Shown one piece after another: positions 51,551 to 58,988 of a DNA stretch of 64,000 bases. This DNA is from Akkermansia sp. Lineage in GTDB: Bacteria > Verrucomicrobiota > Verrucomicrobiia > Verrucomicrobiales > Akkermansiaceae. How positions within the stretch are numbered: position 1 is the first letter of the stretch; each line of letters begins with the position of its first letter. Both the position numbers and the translations under genes were made by a program. Under the pieces are notes generated by a model, which worked only from the letters and a program-made list of their open reading frames with translations, was not told the origin of the DNA and did no database searches. The DNA is taken from assembly GCA_017435505.1 (NCBI GenBank), contig JAFSEZ010000004.1, forward strand, positions 1 to 64,000, given 5' to 3'.

Positions 51551-52507
51551 TTAGTGTGGAAGGATGATAAATTTGTTGTGGTCTTTGAAGTCATTTGTTT
51601 TTTGCCAGTCTTCCCAAGCGCCCCAGCCATCGCGCAGAAGTCCTGCTGCAAGACTGTATCGTTTTTGGGAGGATGGCATGCCCAACACAACGACAAGGAG
51701 GCGCTGTGCATAGGTAGACTGTTTATTCAGGTTCGGATTATAGAGCTTGACGGAGGCTCGCTTGGCGGAGGCAATGAGACATGCCCCGGCTGATTTGGAG
51801 CGAGCCGCCTTAACGCCATCTATGCCGGAGGAAGAAAGCATGCTGTTGGAGTTCGTAATCCGCTGTTGGCGCGTACCGTTGATGGTGGCCACATATGAAC
51901 GCTGGGAGCATATGGATTGGAAGCCGGGATTCTCAATGGCATACATGCCCAAGAGCGCCATGTCGCGAGCACAGGAGTATGAGACAACGGCTCCGTTGTT
52001 GCCCTTGAAGCGTGTGTTGGACATGCCAATGGTGCGAGCCATTTGGTTGAGCTGTGCCAAGAATGCATCATCCGGGTCTGAGGGGCTGATATCGCGCCCG
52101 CAGGCTCTCGCAATTGTGGCAGCGCAGGCGCTATCGTCCCACATGATGGTGGAGTGCAGGGCATCTCGCAGAGAGATGCGATCCCCCGGACGCAGTTTGA
52201 GCAGATTGGTGCGTGGCCATTGGATGACGGTTTCCGGTACTGTCAACATGGTATCCATGTTGACGCGGCGGCTTTTTACCCAGTCCAGCACCATCAATCC
52301 GGTAGCCACATTGGACAACATGCCGATGGGGCGCTTGATGTTTGCGTTGGATGCGTAAAGAATACGCCCGGAGTTCGTTTCCATGGCTACATAGCTGGGC
52401 AGTTCGCGAGATCCCCCGCCGGACATCTCCTCTATGCTTGCGCAGTTGCTCAGCAGCAGGGAGCCTGCTGCCACAACCAGTGCGGATATGGTCGATTTAA
52501 TACTCAT
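51551..52507 (-). CDS. degenerate D-alanyl-D-alanine carboxypeptidase homologue (S11), lipoprotein
   Basis: 318 residues. Signal peptide with lipobox LSNC (lipidated Cys22), then a recognisable S11 penicillin-binding fold: YVAMETNSGRILYASNA, CARDMALLGMYAIENPGF and SSSGIDGVKAARSKSAG align with DacA. All three catalytic motifs are lost: SxxK (SLTK in DacA) reads GMLSN (62-66); SGN in SGNDAC reads WDD in WDDSAC (123-128); KTG reads KAA (233-235). It should bind peptidoglycan or a partner but not hydrolyse D-Ala-D-Ala. Start overlaps the pfk2 stop by 4 bases, so it is coupled to it. Confidence 0.8.
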   Translation of the reverse strand: MSIKSTISALVVAAGSLLLSNCASIEEMSGGGSRELPSYVAMETNSGRILYASNANIKRPIGMLSNVATGLMVLDWVKSRRVNMDTMLTVPETVIQWPRTNLLKLRPGDRISLRDALHSTIMWDDSACAATIARACGRDISPSDPDDAFLAQLNQMARTIGMSNTRFKGNNGAVVSYSCARDMALLGMYAIENPGFQSICSQRSYVATINGTRQQRITNSNSMLSSSGIDGVKAARSKSAGACLIASAKRASVKLYNPNLNKQSTYAQRLLVVVLGMPSSQKRYSLAAGLLRDGWGAWEDWQKTNDFKDHNKFIILPH

Positions 52508-53691
52508 GCTTTTTTCTTGCACGTCTTGCGAGGCATCTTGCTGTCTTGGCTCTCCGGGACGTCGGTTACTTCTGCTTGCTTTTTGTGGCCATACAGTTCT
52601 TCAGGAGGCAAATCACCGAAGATGACACCAAGTTCACGAGCAGTACGCACAATTTGGCTGTCTGCACGCACCATGCGCGGCTCGGCAATAGCTTCCTTGA
52701 TGGGTACATGCCCCACATTGAGCCCATTGAGCACCACAGTCACACCAAAGGTGTTTTGTTCGATGAGCTTGACGGCCTCTACACCGAAACGAATACCCAA
52801 GATGCGGTCGAAAGGACAGGGGCTGCCCCCGCGTTGGGTGTGCCCCAGCACGCAGTAGCGAGCTTCAATGCCCGTTTCTTCTTCCAGATTGTGGGAAATT
52901 TTGTTGCCAATACCACCCAAGCGTTCATCGCCGTTGTCCTTGTTGCGTACGGTGACGAGATTGCCGTTGAGGCGGGAGCCTTCTGCCACAACAACGATGA
53001 TTTCGCGCTGGCCTTGGGCTTTGCGAGCCTTCACGCAGTCAATCACGTTTTGCATATCGAAGGGAATCTCCGGGATGAGCACAACATCTGCTGCGGTGGA
53101 GATGCCACTATGTAGTGCAATCCAGCCGGAGAGGTCGCCCATCACTTCTATGACCATGATGCGTTGGTGGGAGTTTGCCGTGGTGCGAATGCGGTCAATT
53201 GATTCGGTAACAACGGAGACCGCACTTTGGAAACCGAAGGTGAAGTCGGAGGCGGGGCAGAGGTCGTTGTTGATGGTTTTGGGAATGGAAATGACCGGTA
53301 GCCCTTCCTCTGAGAGAAGACTGGCTGTGCGGGCAGAGCCGTTGCCACCGATGACAGCCAGTGCTTGCAAACCAAGTGCGGTAATGGTCTTGCGCGCTTT
53401 ATCCATGACGGCCGGTTCCACGGAGGCGTGTCCCAGCTTGTTGACTCGCACATTGAAATTGCCTGTGTTGGTGGTACCCAAGATGGTGCCACCCTTGGAG
53501 CGAATTTTGTGTGCTTTGATGGGGGTCAGGATTTCGTAGCGGCGTCCACTCACCATGGGGAGTAGGCCTTCAAAGCCGTCATGGAAACCAATCACTCGCC
53601 AGCCGCGGCTGTATGCCGCAGAGACAAAGCCTTCAATGACTGCGTTGATGCCGGGGCAGTCACCACCGGAGTTGAGTATGCCAATAATCAT
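52504..53691 (-). CDS. 6-phosphofructokinase paralogue, predicted inactive
   Basis: 395 residues; aligns end to end with the functional copy at 50456. NSGGDCPG, SHQRIMVIEVMG and TQRGGSPCPFDR are retained, but the Mg-binding Asp of GGDGS is Asn117 (GGNGS) and the catalytic base of TIDND is Asn141 (TINND). A C-terminal basic/acidic extension (about 360-395) ends in RKTCKKKA. It likely binds ligands or forms mixed oligomers with the active PFK, like non-catalytic PFK subunits in other organisms (inference). Follows the AGE epimerase by 32 bases. Confidence 0.85.
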   Translation of the reverse strand: MIIGILNSGGDCPGINAVIEGFVSAAYSRGWRVIGFHDGFEGLLPMVSGRRYEILTPIKAHKIRSKGGTILGTTNTGNFNVRVNKLGHASVEPAVMDKARKTITALGLQALAVIGGNGSARTASLLSEEGLPVISIPKTINNDLCPASDFTFGFQSAVSVVTESIDRIRTTANSHQRIMVIEVMGDLSGWIALHSGISTAADVVLIPEIPFDMQNVIDCVKARKAQGQREIIVVVAEGSRLNGNLVTVRNKDNGDERLGGIGNKISHNLEEETGIEARYCVLGHTQRGGSPCPFDRILGIRFGVEAVKLIEQNTFGVTVVLNGLNVGHVPIKEAIAEPRMVRADSQIVRTARELGVIFGDLPPEELYGHKKQAEVTDVPESQDSKMPRKTCKKKA

Positions 53692-53723
53692 AGAAATTTA
53701 TGATAGTAAGTGAAGAGTCTGTA

Positions 53724-54914
53724 TTATTTTGCGGTAGTGGGTGCAGGAATGGCGCCAAAGTAGTGGGCACAGCACCAAAGAGCTCGCGGATGGTGGAAGA
53801 AGGATTTCCACATGGAGCCTTTGAGCCCATTGGTGGTAGAGCCATCCTGATTGCAATAGCCGAACCACTCGCCGTGCTCTTTGTCTTGCAGATGCTCGAA
53901 TGCCCAGTCGTGAATGCGCTGGTGCCATTCGGCGTATTTTGCATCACCTGTCATGACGTAGGCTAAGCAAGTGCCAATGAGTGCTTCATCGTGCGGCCAC
54001 CAGAATTTCATGTTGTGCCAGTATTCCTGCACGGGTTTGTTGTACACGTCAGTATAGTACAGCAGGCCTCCGTACTTTTTGTCCCAGCCTCGGGCGAGTG
54101 CCCAGTCTATCATCTTGCAGCCTATTTCTATCAGCTTTTTATCACCCCCGCGGTAGCGTGCTTCTTCCAGCACGAACCAGCCACCTTCAATGTCGTGACC
54201 GGGGTTGAGAATGCGCTCATCGAAGTGGTCGATGACGGAGCCATCCGGTGCTACGTTTTCCAGTACGGCCTTGATGTCTTCGTGCAGGAAAAGACGTTGC
54301 AAGTCATCTATGCAGCGGTCTATCCAAGCCGTGTAGAAGCCGTCTGCATCTCCGAGATAGCGGCGCAGTTCTTGCGCGGTGACAATCATAATCATGCGAC
54401 ACCCCAAATTTTCGCCGGGACGATTGCCGGTACTCTTGGGGAGCATCTTGCCGGGTGTGAAGAAGATGTCTGCGTAGATGTTGAACCAATGGCGAGCGCG
54501 CTCAGCACTATGCGGGTCGCCGGTGGCACCGTAGTGCGCGGCCCAAGCAATAGCGGCAAAGCATTCGCTGTATGCGTAGCGACGCTTGCGGATGGGGGTG
54601 CCATCGGCCGTCATGTGGAAGTACATTCTCCCATCTGTGGGATCAACGCACTTTTCCTCAAGAAACTTGAGGGCGCTCTCTGCATACTGCATCCATTCCG
54701 GGCGCTTTTCGATGCTGTTGTAGCAGGTGAGGAGCATCCAAGCCATACGGCCTTGTGCCCATACGTTCTTGTCCGTGTCTACCAACGTGCCATCTGCGGC
54801 ACAGCAATGGTAGAGACCCCCGTTCACTGTGTCCAGTGAACGGGGAAACCAGAACGGCTCAACCTCATTGAGCAGCTTGTCTTTGTAAAATTCGCCAAGT
54901 GCTTTGGTGTCCAT
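53724..54914 (-). CDS. N-acylglucosamine 2-epimerase (AGE/RnBP family)
   Basis: 396 residues, (alpha/alpha)6-barrel. Motifs include WAQGRMAWML, YAYSECFAAIAWAAHYGATGD, NPGHDIEGGWFVLEEA and MKFWWPHDEALIGTCLAYVMTGD. It interconverts N-acetylmannosamine and N-acetylglucosamine, the step after NanA in AGE-type sialic-acid catabolism (as described in Bacteroides), making GlcNAc that can be phosphorylated and enter via NagA/NagB. Follows nanA by 21 bases on the same strand. Confidence 0.88.
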   Translation of the reverse strand: MDTKALGEFYKDKLLNEVEPFWFPRSLDTVNGGLYHCCAADGTLVDTDKNVWAQGRMAWMLLTCYNSIEKRPEWMQYAESALKFLEEKCVDPTDGRMYFHMTADGTPIRKRRYAYSECFAAIAWAAHYGATGDPHSAERARHWFNIYADIFFTPGKMLPKSTGNRPGENLGCRMIMIVTAQELRRYLGDADGFYTAWIDRCIDDLQRLFLHEDIKAVLENVAPDGSVIDHFDERILNPGHDIEGGWFVLEEARYRGGDKKLIEIGCKMIDWALARGWDKKYGGLLYYTDVYNKPVQEYWHNMKFWWPHDEALIGTCLAYVMTGDAKYAEWHQRIHDWAFEHLQDKEHGEWFGYCNQDGSTTNGLKGSMWKSFFHHPRALWCCAHYFGAIPAPTTAK

Positions 54915-54935
54915 GAGGAAGCGGGGGTAAATTCT

Positions 54936-55862
54936 TTATTTGTAGATAGCCCAATCGTAGAATCCGATGGCTTTCAGTTCGCTCTTGAGCGCATCCAAAG
55001 TGGCCTTGTCCTGCTTGCCCATGGGCAGACGAGCCGGGCCGAAGTCCACGCCGGTCCATTCGCTCATGAGGTACTTGCAGCAACCCATGTAACCCTTGCC
55101 GGCAATGATGTTAATCATGGTGACGGAAAGTTGCTGCAGGCGACGTGCCTCTGCCAAGTCACCGGCATCTACGGCTTTCATGATGTCATTATACAGCTTG
55201 GGAGCATAGTTGAAAGAGGAACCGACACCGCCTTTGGCACCCGTGGCATAAGCGCCCAAGAACCATTCATCTACGCCCCAGGGAATGTCGTACTTGCCAC
55301 CTTCGTAGTTGAGTGCATCCATATACAGAGCGAGATCCGGGTTCGTGAACTTGACACCCACAAAGTTCGGAATCTTCTTGGCACAAGCCTCAATGACTTT
55401 GCAGGGGTTGAAACCTACGTGAGTCAGCACGGGGATGTCGTAGAAGTAGTAAGGGAGATCCGGAGCACCGGATGCTTCAACGGCCAAGCTGTCCACCAGC
55501 AAATCAATGTTGCCGGGCTTAAAGTAGCAGGGGGCGTTGCTGGCAGTTGCCGTAGCCCCGCATTTAGCCGCATATGCAGCCAATTCGCGTCCGTCGTACA
55601 CGCAGTTGCCACCGGTGTGCACCACAACATCGATGCCATATTTCTTGCCGGCTTCGCCCCATGCGGCCATGTTTTCCTTGCGCTCAGTCAGCTGCATGTG
55701 AGCAGATTCACCTGTGGAGCCGGTGATGAAAACTGACTTGATACCTTGGCTGGCCAAGAATTTCGCCTGAGCATCTACTGCATTGGGGTTGCAGGAGCCA
55801 TCTGCGTTCATGGGAGTGTGCGTTGCGGCACAAAGTCCGTGGATTTTGAATGTTGTTTCCAT
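54936..55862 (-). CDS. nanA: N-acetylneuraminate lyase
   Basis: 308 residues, DHDPS-family TIM barrel. FITGSTGESAHM (substrate carboxylate), YYFYDIPVLTHV (catalytic Tyr) and VGVKFTNPDL (Schiff-base Lys) are diagnostic. Splits sialic acid into pyruvate and N-acetylmannosamine. First gene of the operon nanA-AGE-pfk2-dac-pfk1; its promoter lies at 55896-55924. Confidence 0.93.
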   Translation of the reverse strand: METTFKIHGLCAATHTPMNADGSCNPNAVDAQAKFLASQGIKSVFITGSTGESAHMQLTERKENMAAWGEAGKKYGIDVVVHTGGNCVYDGRELAAYAAKCGATATASNAPCYFKPGNIDLLVDSLAVEASGAPDLPYYFYDIPVLTHVGFNPCKVIEACAKKIPNFVGVKFTNPDLALYMDALNYEGGKYDIPWGVDEWFLGAYATGAKGGVGSSFNYAPKLYNDIMKAVDAGDLAEARRLQQLSVTMINIIAGKGYMGCCKYLMSEWTGVDFGPARLPMGKQDKATLDALKSELKAIGFYDWAIYK

Positions 55863-55895
55863 AGTTAGAGTGCGGGATGTTTTCTCCCTGCCACC

Positions 55896-55924
55896 TTTTT
55901 AGCCCATCTCTTGCTTGTTTTCAA
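55896..55924 (-). promoter_or_regulatory. promoter of the nanA operon
   Basis: Minus strand: TTGAAA (55924-55919), 17 bases, TAAAAA (55901-55896), leader of about 27 bases to the ATG at 55862. No operator-like palindrome was seen. Confidence 0.5.
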
Positions 55925-56067
55925 GTCAATTCTTTCAGTATTCCCGCTTTTTTTCGCGCATGAGTTGCTCTCTCTCGCGCTTCTTCTTGTCTTGATATGT
56001 CAAATATATCAGGGGGAGGACAACATTTAAGCTTTCCTTATTAAATGCAATATGGCAACATAGAGGC

Positions 56068-57084
56068 ATGAAGACATGCCAACTGCTCATGAGTGTATTG
56101 ATGGTGTGTGGCGGGATGGTTTCTGCCGCATGGGATGACGGAGGGTACTCAGCATATTCTGAAGAGATGTCGGGTGCCGGCTCAGAGGAGGTTTTGATTT
56201 TTGACGAGCCGGCAGGTATAGACCCCATGTATTCGACACCCAGTATCAACTCATCTGCCTCTTATGCCGGGCAGCACGCTTTTGTGCCCAACGACTTTTA
56301 TTTTGAGTATTTGGGTAAGATGTCCGTTAGTGGGCCGGCCGGTGGCTCATTGCGGGTGACAAATGCGTTTATCACGATGCCGTTCACGAATCCGAAGACG
56401 GCGGTGTGGCGCGGGTGGCATTTGGATGCTAAGCTTTCTGCTCGTCTCACACATATTCATTCCAGCGGATCAACCGTGGTGGATGAAGACAGGTTGTACA
56501 CCCTGGGGTTGAATGTTGCCGTATCGCATGCCGTAGGACAGCACGCGCAGATTCAGTTTGGTTTTACCCCGCAGCTTTCGACTGATTTTGATGTCATGTC
56601 GAGCCACAATTTCTTCTGGGGTGGCTATGTGGCATACTCTGCGAAAGTCAATGAGCGTTTTCACTACACGGTAGGGTTGGCGTTTATGCCGGATTACTAC
56701 GAGTACTATGTATTCCCGGTGCTCAATATGCGCTGGCGCTATGCACCCACGTGGGAGATGCGTATACAGGCATCCCGACTCTCAGCTGTTAATGTGGCTT
56801 CGGAGCGTTTTCAATGGGGACCCTTCTTTCAATGGAACGCGGGGGTGTGGACAGTGCACCGCGGGGGCGAGACTCAGCAATTTCGCATGACGAATTGCAT
56901 CATGGGTATGGGGGCAGAATACAACATGACTCCCGGTACCACGAAAGTTTTGCTGATGGGGGATTTGGGAATGACTTTCAACAACACATTCCGCGTGCGC
57001 GACAAGCACGGAGATGATACGTTGGAAAAGTATCGCACGCATCCCGGTCTTTATGCTCGGTTGGGAATTCAGGTTCAATTCTGA
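56068..57084 (+). CDS. outer-membrane beta-barrel protein, DUF6268-like (second copy)
   Basis: 338 residues. Signal peptide (1-20), a Ser/Glu-rich acidic N-terminal segment, then barrel strands ending in the OM-targeting Phe (GIQVQF). Paralogue of 31968-32864; shares the WHLDAKLSARL/WYINAQLDLRL, NFFWGGYVAYSAKV and SERFQWGPF-type segments. Upstream (55925-56067) I see AT-rich sequence but no convincing promoter. Function unknown. Confidence 0.7.
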   Translation: MKTCQLLMSVLMVCGGMVSAAWDDGGYSAYSEEMSGAGSEEVLIFDEPAGIDPMYSTPSINSSASYAGQHAFVPNDFYFEYLGKMSVSGPAGGSLRVTNAFITMPFTNPKTAVWRGWHLDAKLSARLTHIHSSGSTVVDEDRLYTLGLNVAVSHAVGQHAQIQFGFTPQLSTDFDVMSSHNFFWGGYVAYSAKVNERFHYTVGLAFMPDYYEYYVFPVLNMRWRYAPTWEMRIQASRLSAVNVASERFQWGPFFQWNAGVWTVHRGGETQQFRMTNCIMGMGAEYNMTPGTTKVLLMGDLGMTFNNTFRVRDKHGDDTLEKYRTHPGLYARLGIQVQF

Positions 57085-57171
57085 TTTTTATAGGGGACTG
57101 GCGCATTTTTGACTCGCTTTTTGAGTCTAATCGTGGCAGAGTATCCGGGAACAAACATATTCTGCTTGCGC

Positions 57172-57903
57172 ATGAGTACCCAATCAACCCCGCCTTATAA
57201 ACGTATCCTGCTCAAATTGAGTGGGGAAGCACTTCGTGTGCCAGGTAGCCGCGATAATATCTCTCCGGAAATTGTGGCTCGCATCGCTCGTGAAATTGCA
57301 GAGGCCCAGCAAAAGGGTAATTTGCAGATTGCTATCGTGGTGGGTGGCGGTAATATCTGGCGTGGTGCAAAGGCCAGTGTGCGCGGTATGGATCGCCCCA
57401 CGGCAGACTATGTTGGTATGCTGGCCACGGTGATGAATGCTCTTTCTATATGTTCAGCGGTGCAGGAAGCCGGTGTGCGTTGCCATGTGATGAGCGCTAT
57501 AGAAATGAAGAACGTTGCAGAGCCGTATGTGCGCAATGATGCGCGTGAGATGCTGCGGGGTGGCCAGGTAGTTGTCTTTGCCGCCGGCACAGGCAATCCT
57601 TTCTTCAGTACCGATACGGCGGCTGCGTTGCGCGCTTGTGAAATCAATGCAGAAGTGGTGATGAAGGCCACCTCTGTAGACGGTGTGTATACTGCTGACC
57701 CGAAGAAAGACCCCACCGCTACGCGATTTGATGCTATTTCTTATGAGGAGTGCATCACCCGCGAACTGCAGGTTATGGATCAGACTGCGTTTACGCTTTG
57801 TAAGGACAACCACAAGCCCATTATGGTGTTTGATATGCACCAACCGGGCAACATCACCCGTGCCTTGCTTGGTGAAAAGATTGGCACTGTGATTTCCGAT
57901 TGA
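57172..57903 (+). CDS. pyrH: UMP kinase
   Basis: 243 residues. Amino-acid-kinase fold: KRILLKLSGEAL, VVVGGGNIWRG, DYVGMLATVMNAL, AAGTGNPFFSTDTAAALRA and KATSVDGVYTADP. Phosphorylates UMP to UDP; bacterial hexamer regulated by GTP and UTP. Start 57172 gives the usual short N-terminus; the longer frame from 57109 is rejected. Followed 31 bases later by frr, a common bacterial pair. Confidence 0.96.
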   Translation: MSTQSTPPYKRILLKLSGEALRVPGSRDNISPEIVARIAREIAEAQQKGNLQIAIVVGGGNIWRGAKASVRGMDRPTADYVGMLATVMNALSICSAVQEAGVRCHVMSAIEMKNVAEPYVRNDAREMLRGGQVVVFAAGTGNPFFSTDTAAALRACEINAEVVMKATSVDGVYTADPKKDPTATRFDAISYEECITRELQVMDQTAFTLCKDNHKPIMVFDMHQPGNITRALLGEKIGTVISD

Positions 57904-57934
57904 TTTTTATTCAACTACAACACACATCATTATC

Positions 57935-58501
57935 ATGGACGAAGAAACTCTCATGTTTGAGACAGAAACCTCGATGGAAGAGGCCGTAGAACGCATGACC
58001 GCTGATTTTGCCGGCGTGCGCACAGGCAAGGCTTCACCTTCTCTCGTGGACAATATGGACATTTTTGTGGCTTCCTACGGCACCAGCATGAAGCTCAAGA
58101 GCTTGGCTGTGGTGTCTACGCCGGATGCCCGCTCCATCCTCATCCAACCGTTTGATCCCAGCACGCTCAATGACATCAAGAAAGCACTTGCTGAGAGCCG
58201 TCTCAACATTACCCCCATCATTGATGCTCGTTCCGTGCGCCTTCCCATTCCCGAACTTTCCGGCGAGCGCCGCAAGGAGCTTTGCAAGTATGTGAAGAGC
58301 TTGGCAGAGGATACTCGCGTTCGTGTTCGCGGTGCACGCAAGGCCGGGATGGATGGCATCAAGAAGCTCAAGGCCGACAACATTCTCACGGAGGACGGTG
58401 TGCGCCTGGCAGAAGATAAGGTGCAGAAGCTTACCGACAAGTTCGTCAAAAAGATTGAGGAGCTTGTTGTGGCCAAGGAAAAAGAAATCATGACCGTTTA
58501 A
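57935..58501 (+). CDS. frr: ribosome recycling factor
   Basis: 188 residues, typical. Helical hairpin domain around RTGKASPSLVDN and the C-terminal long helices with RRKELCKYVKSLAEDTRVRVR. Splits ribosomes after termination with EF-G. Co-transcribed with pyrH and the bactofilin downstream (22-base gap). Confidence 0.96.
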   Translation: MDEETLMFETETSMEEAVERMTADFAGVRTGKASPSLVDNMDIFVASYGTSMKLKSLAVVSTPDARSILIQPFDPSTLNDIKKALAESRLNITPIIDARSVRLPIPELSGERRKELCKYVKSLAEDTRVRVRGARKAGMDGIKKLKADNILTEDGVRLAEDKVQKLTDKFVKKIEELVVAKEKEIMTV

Positions 58502-58523
58502 TTTACCCCCCCCTATCACACTC

Positions 58524-58844
58524 ATGAGCAACAATACTACCAATGTTCTGGCTTCCGGTATTGAAATTATCGGTTCCATTCGCTTCCAGAACGATATGCA
58601 CATTGACGGCAAAATCGACGGTGAAATCCAGTCCGAATCCGGCAAGGTGACTATCGGAGAAATGGCTGACATCAAGGGCAACATCGAAGCCGGCGAGGTA
58701 CACATCTATGGCCACGTTATCGGCAATGTGCGCAGCAATCGCTGCCACCTCAATGAGCGCGCTGTCATCAACGGTGACATTACAACCCGCGCTCTTTCCA
58801 TGGATGAGGGTGCTCGCCTGAGCGGTCGTGCCGAAATCGGTTAA
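58524..58844 (+). CDS. bactofilin (polymer-forming cytoskeletal protein)
   Basis: 106 residues. Short, with GSIRFQNDMHIDGKIDGEI and repeated GDIxxGxVxIxGxVxGN-type turns of a right-handed beta-helix, the bactofilin fold. It polymerises without nucleotides into filaments at the inner membrane, often scaffolding cell-wall enzymes. Tails around the helix are minimal. Terminated by the hairpin at 58875-58906. Confidence 0.9.
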   Translation: MSNNTTNVLASGIEIIGSIRFQNDMHIDGKIDGEIQSESGKVTIGEMADIKGNIEAGEVHIYGHVIGNVRSNRCHLNERAVINGDITTRALSMDEGARLSGRAEIG

Positions 58845-58874
58845 AGTTCGCATTTCCTTATTTACTTTTCAAAG

Positions 58875-58906
58875 TAGCATCTCCTGCATGGGGATGCTGC
58901 TTTTTT
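58875..58906 (+). terminator. intrinsic terminator of the pyrH-frr-bactofilin unit
   Basis: AGCATCTCC (58875-58883) pairs with GGGGATGCT (58890-58898; one wobble), followed by GC and a T-run. Confidence 0.85.
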
Positions 58907-58952
58907 GTATATGCTTCCCGAGGGTGCAGCATGTGCGGCGGTTGAGATATCG

Positions 58953-58981
58953 TTGCGCTACGTGCCTTTTCGTGGTGGAAT
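58953..58981 (+). promoter_or_regulatory. possible promoter of the phage-tail-like gene
   Basis: TTGCGC (58953-58958), 17 bases, TGGAAT (58976-58981), then 7 bases to the ATG at 58989. Weaker than the others. Confidence 0.4.
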
Positions 58982-58988
58982 GTAGTGT

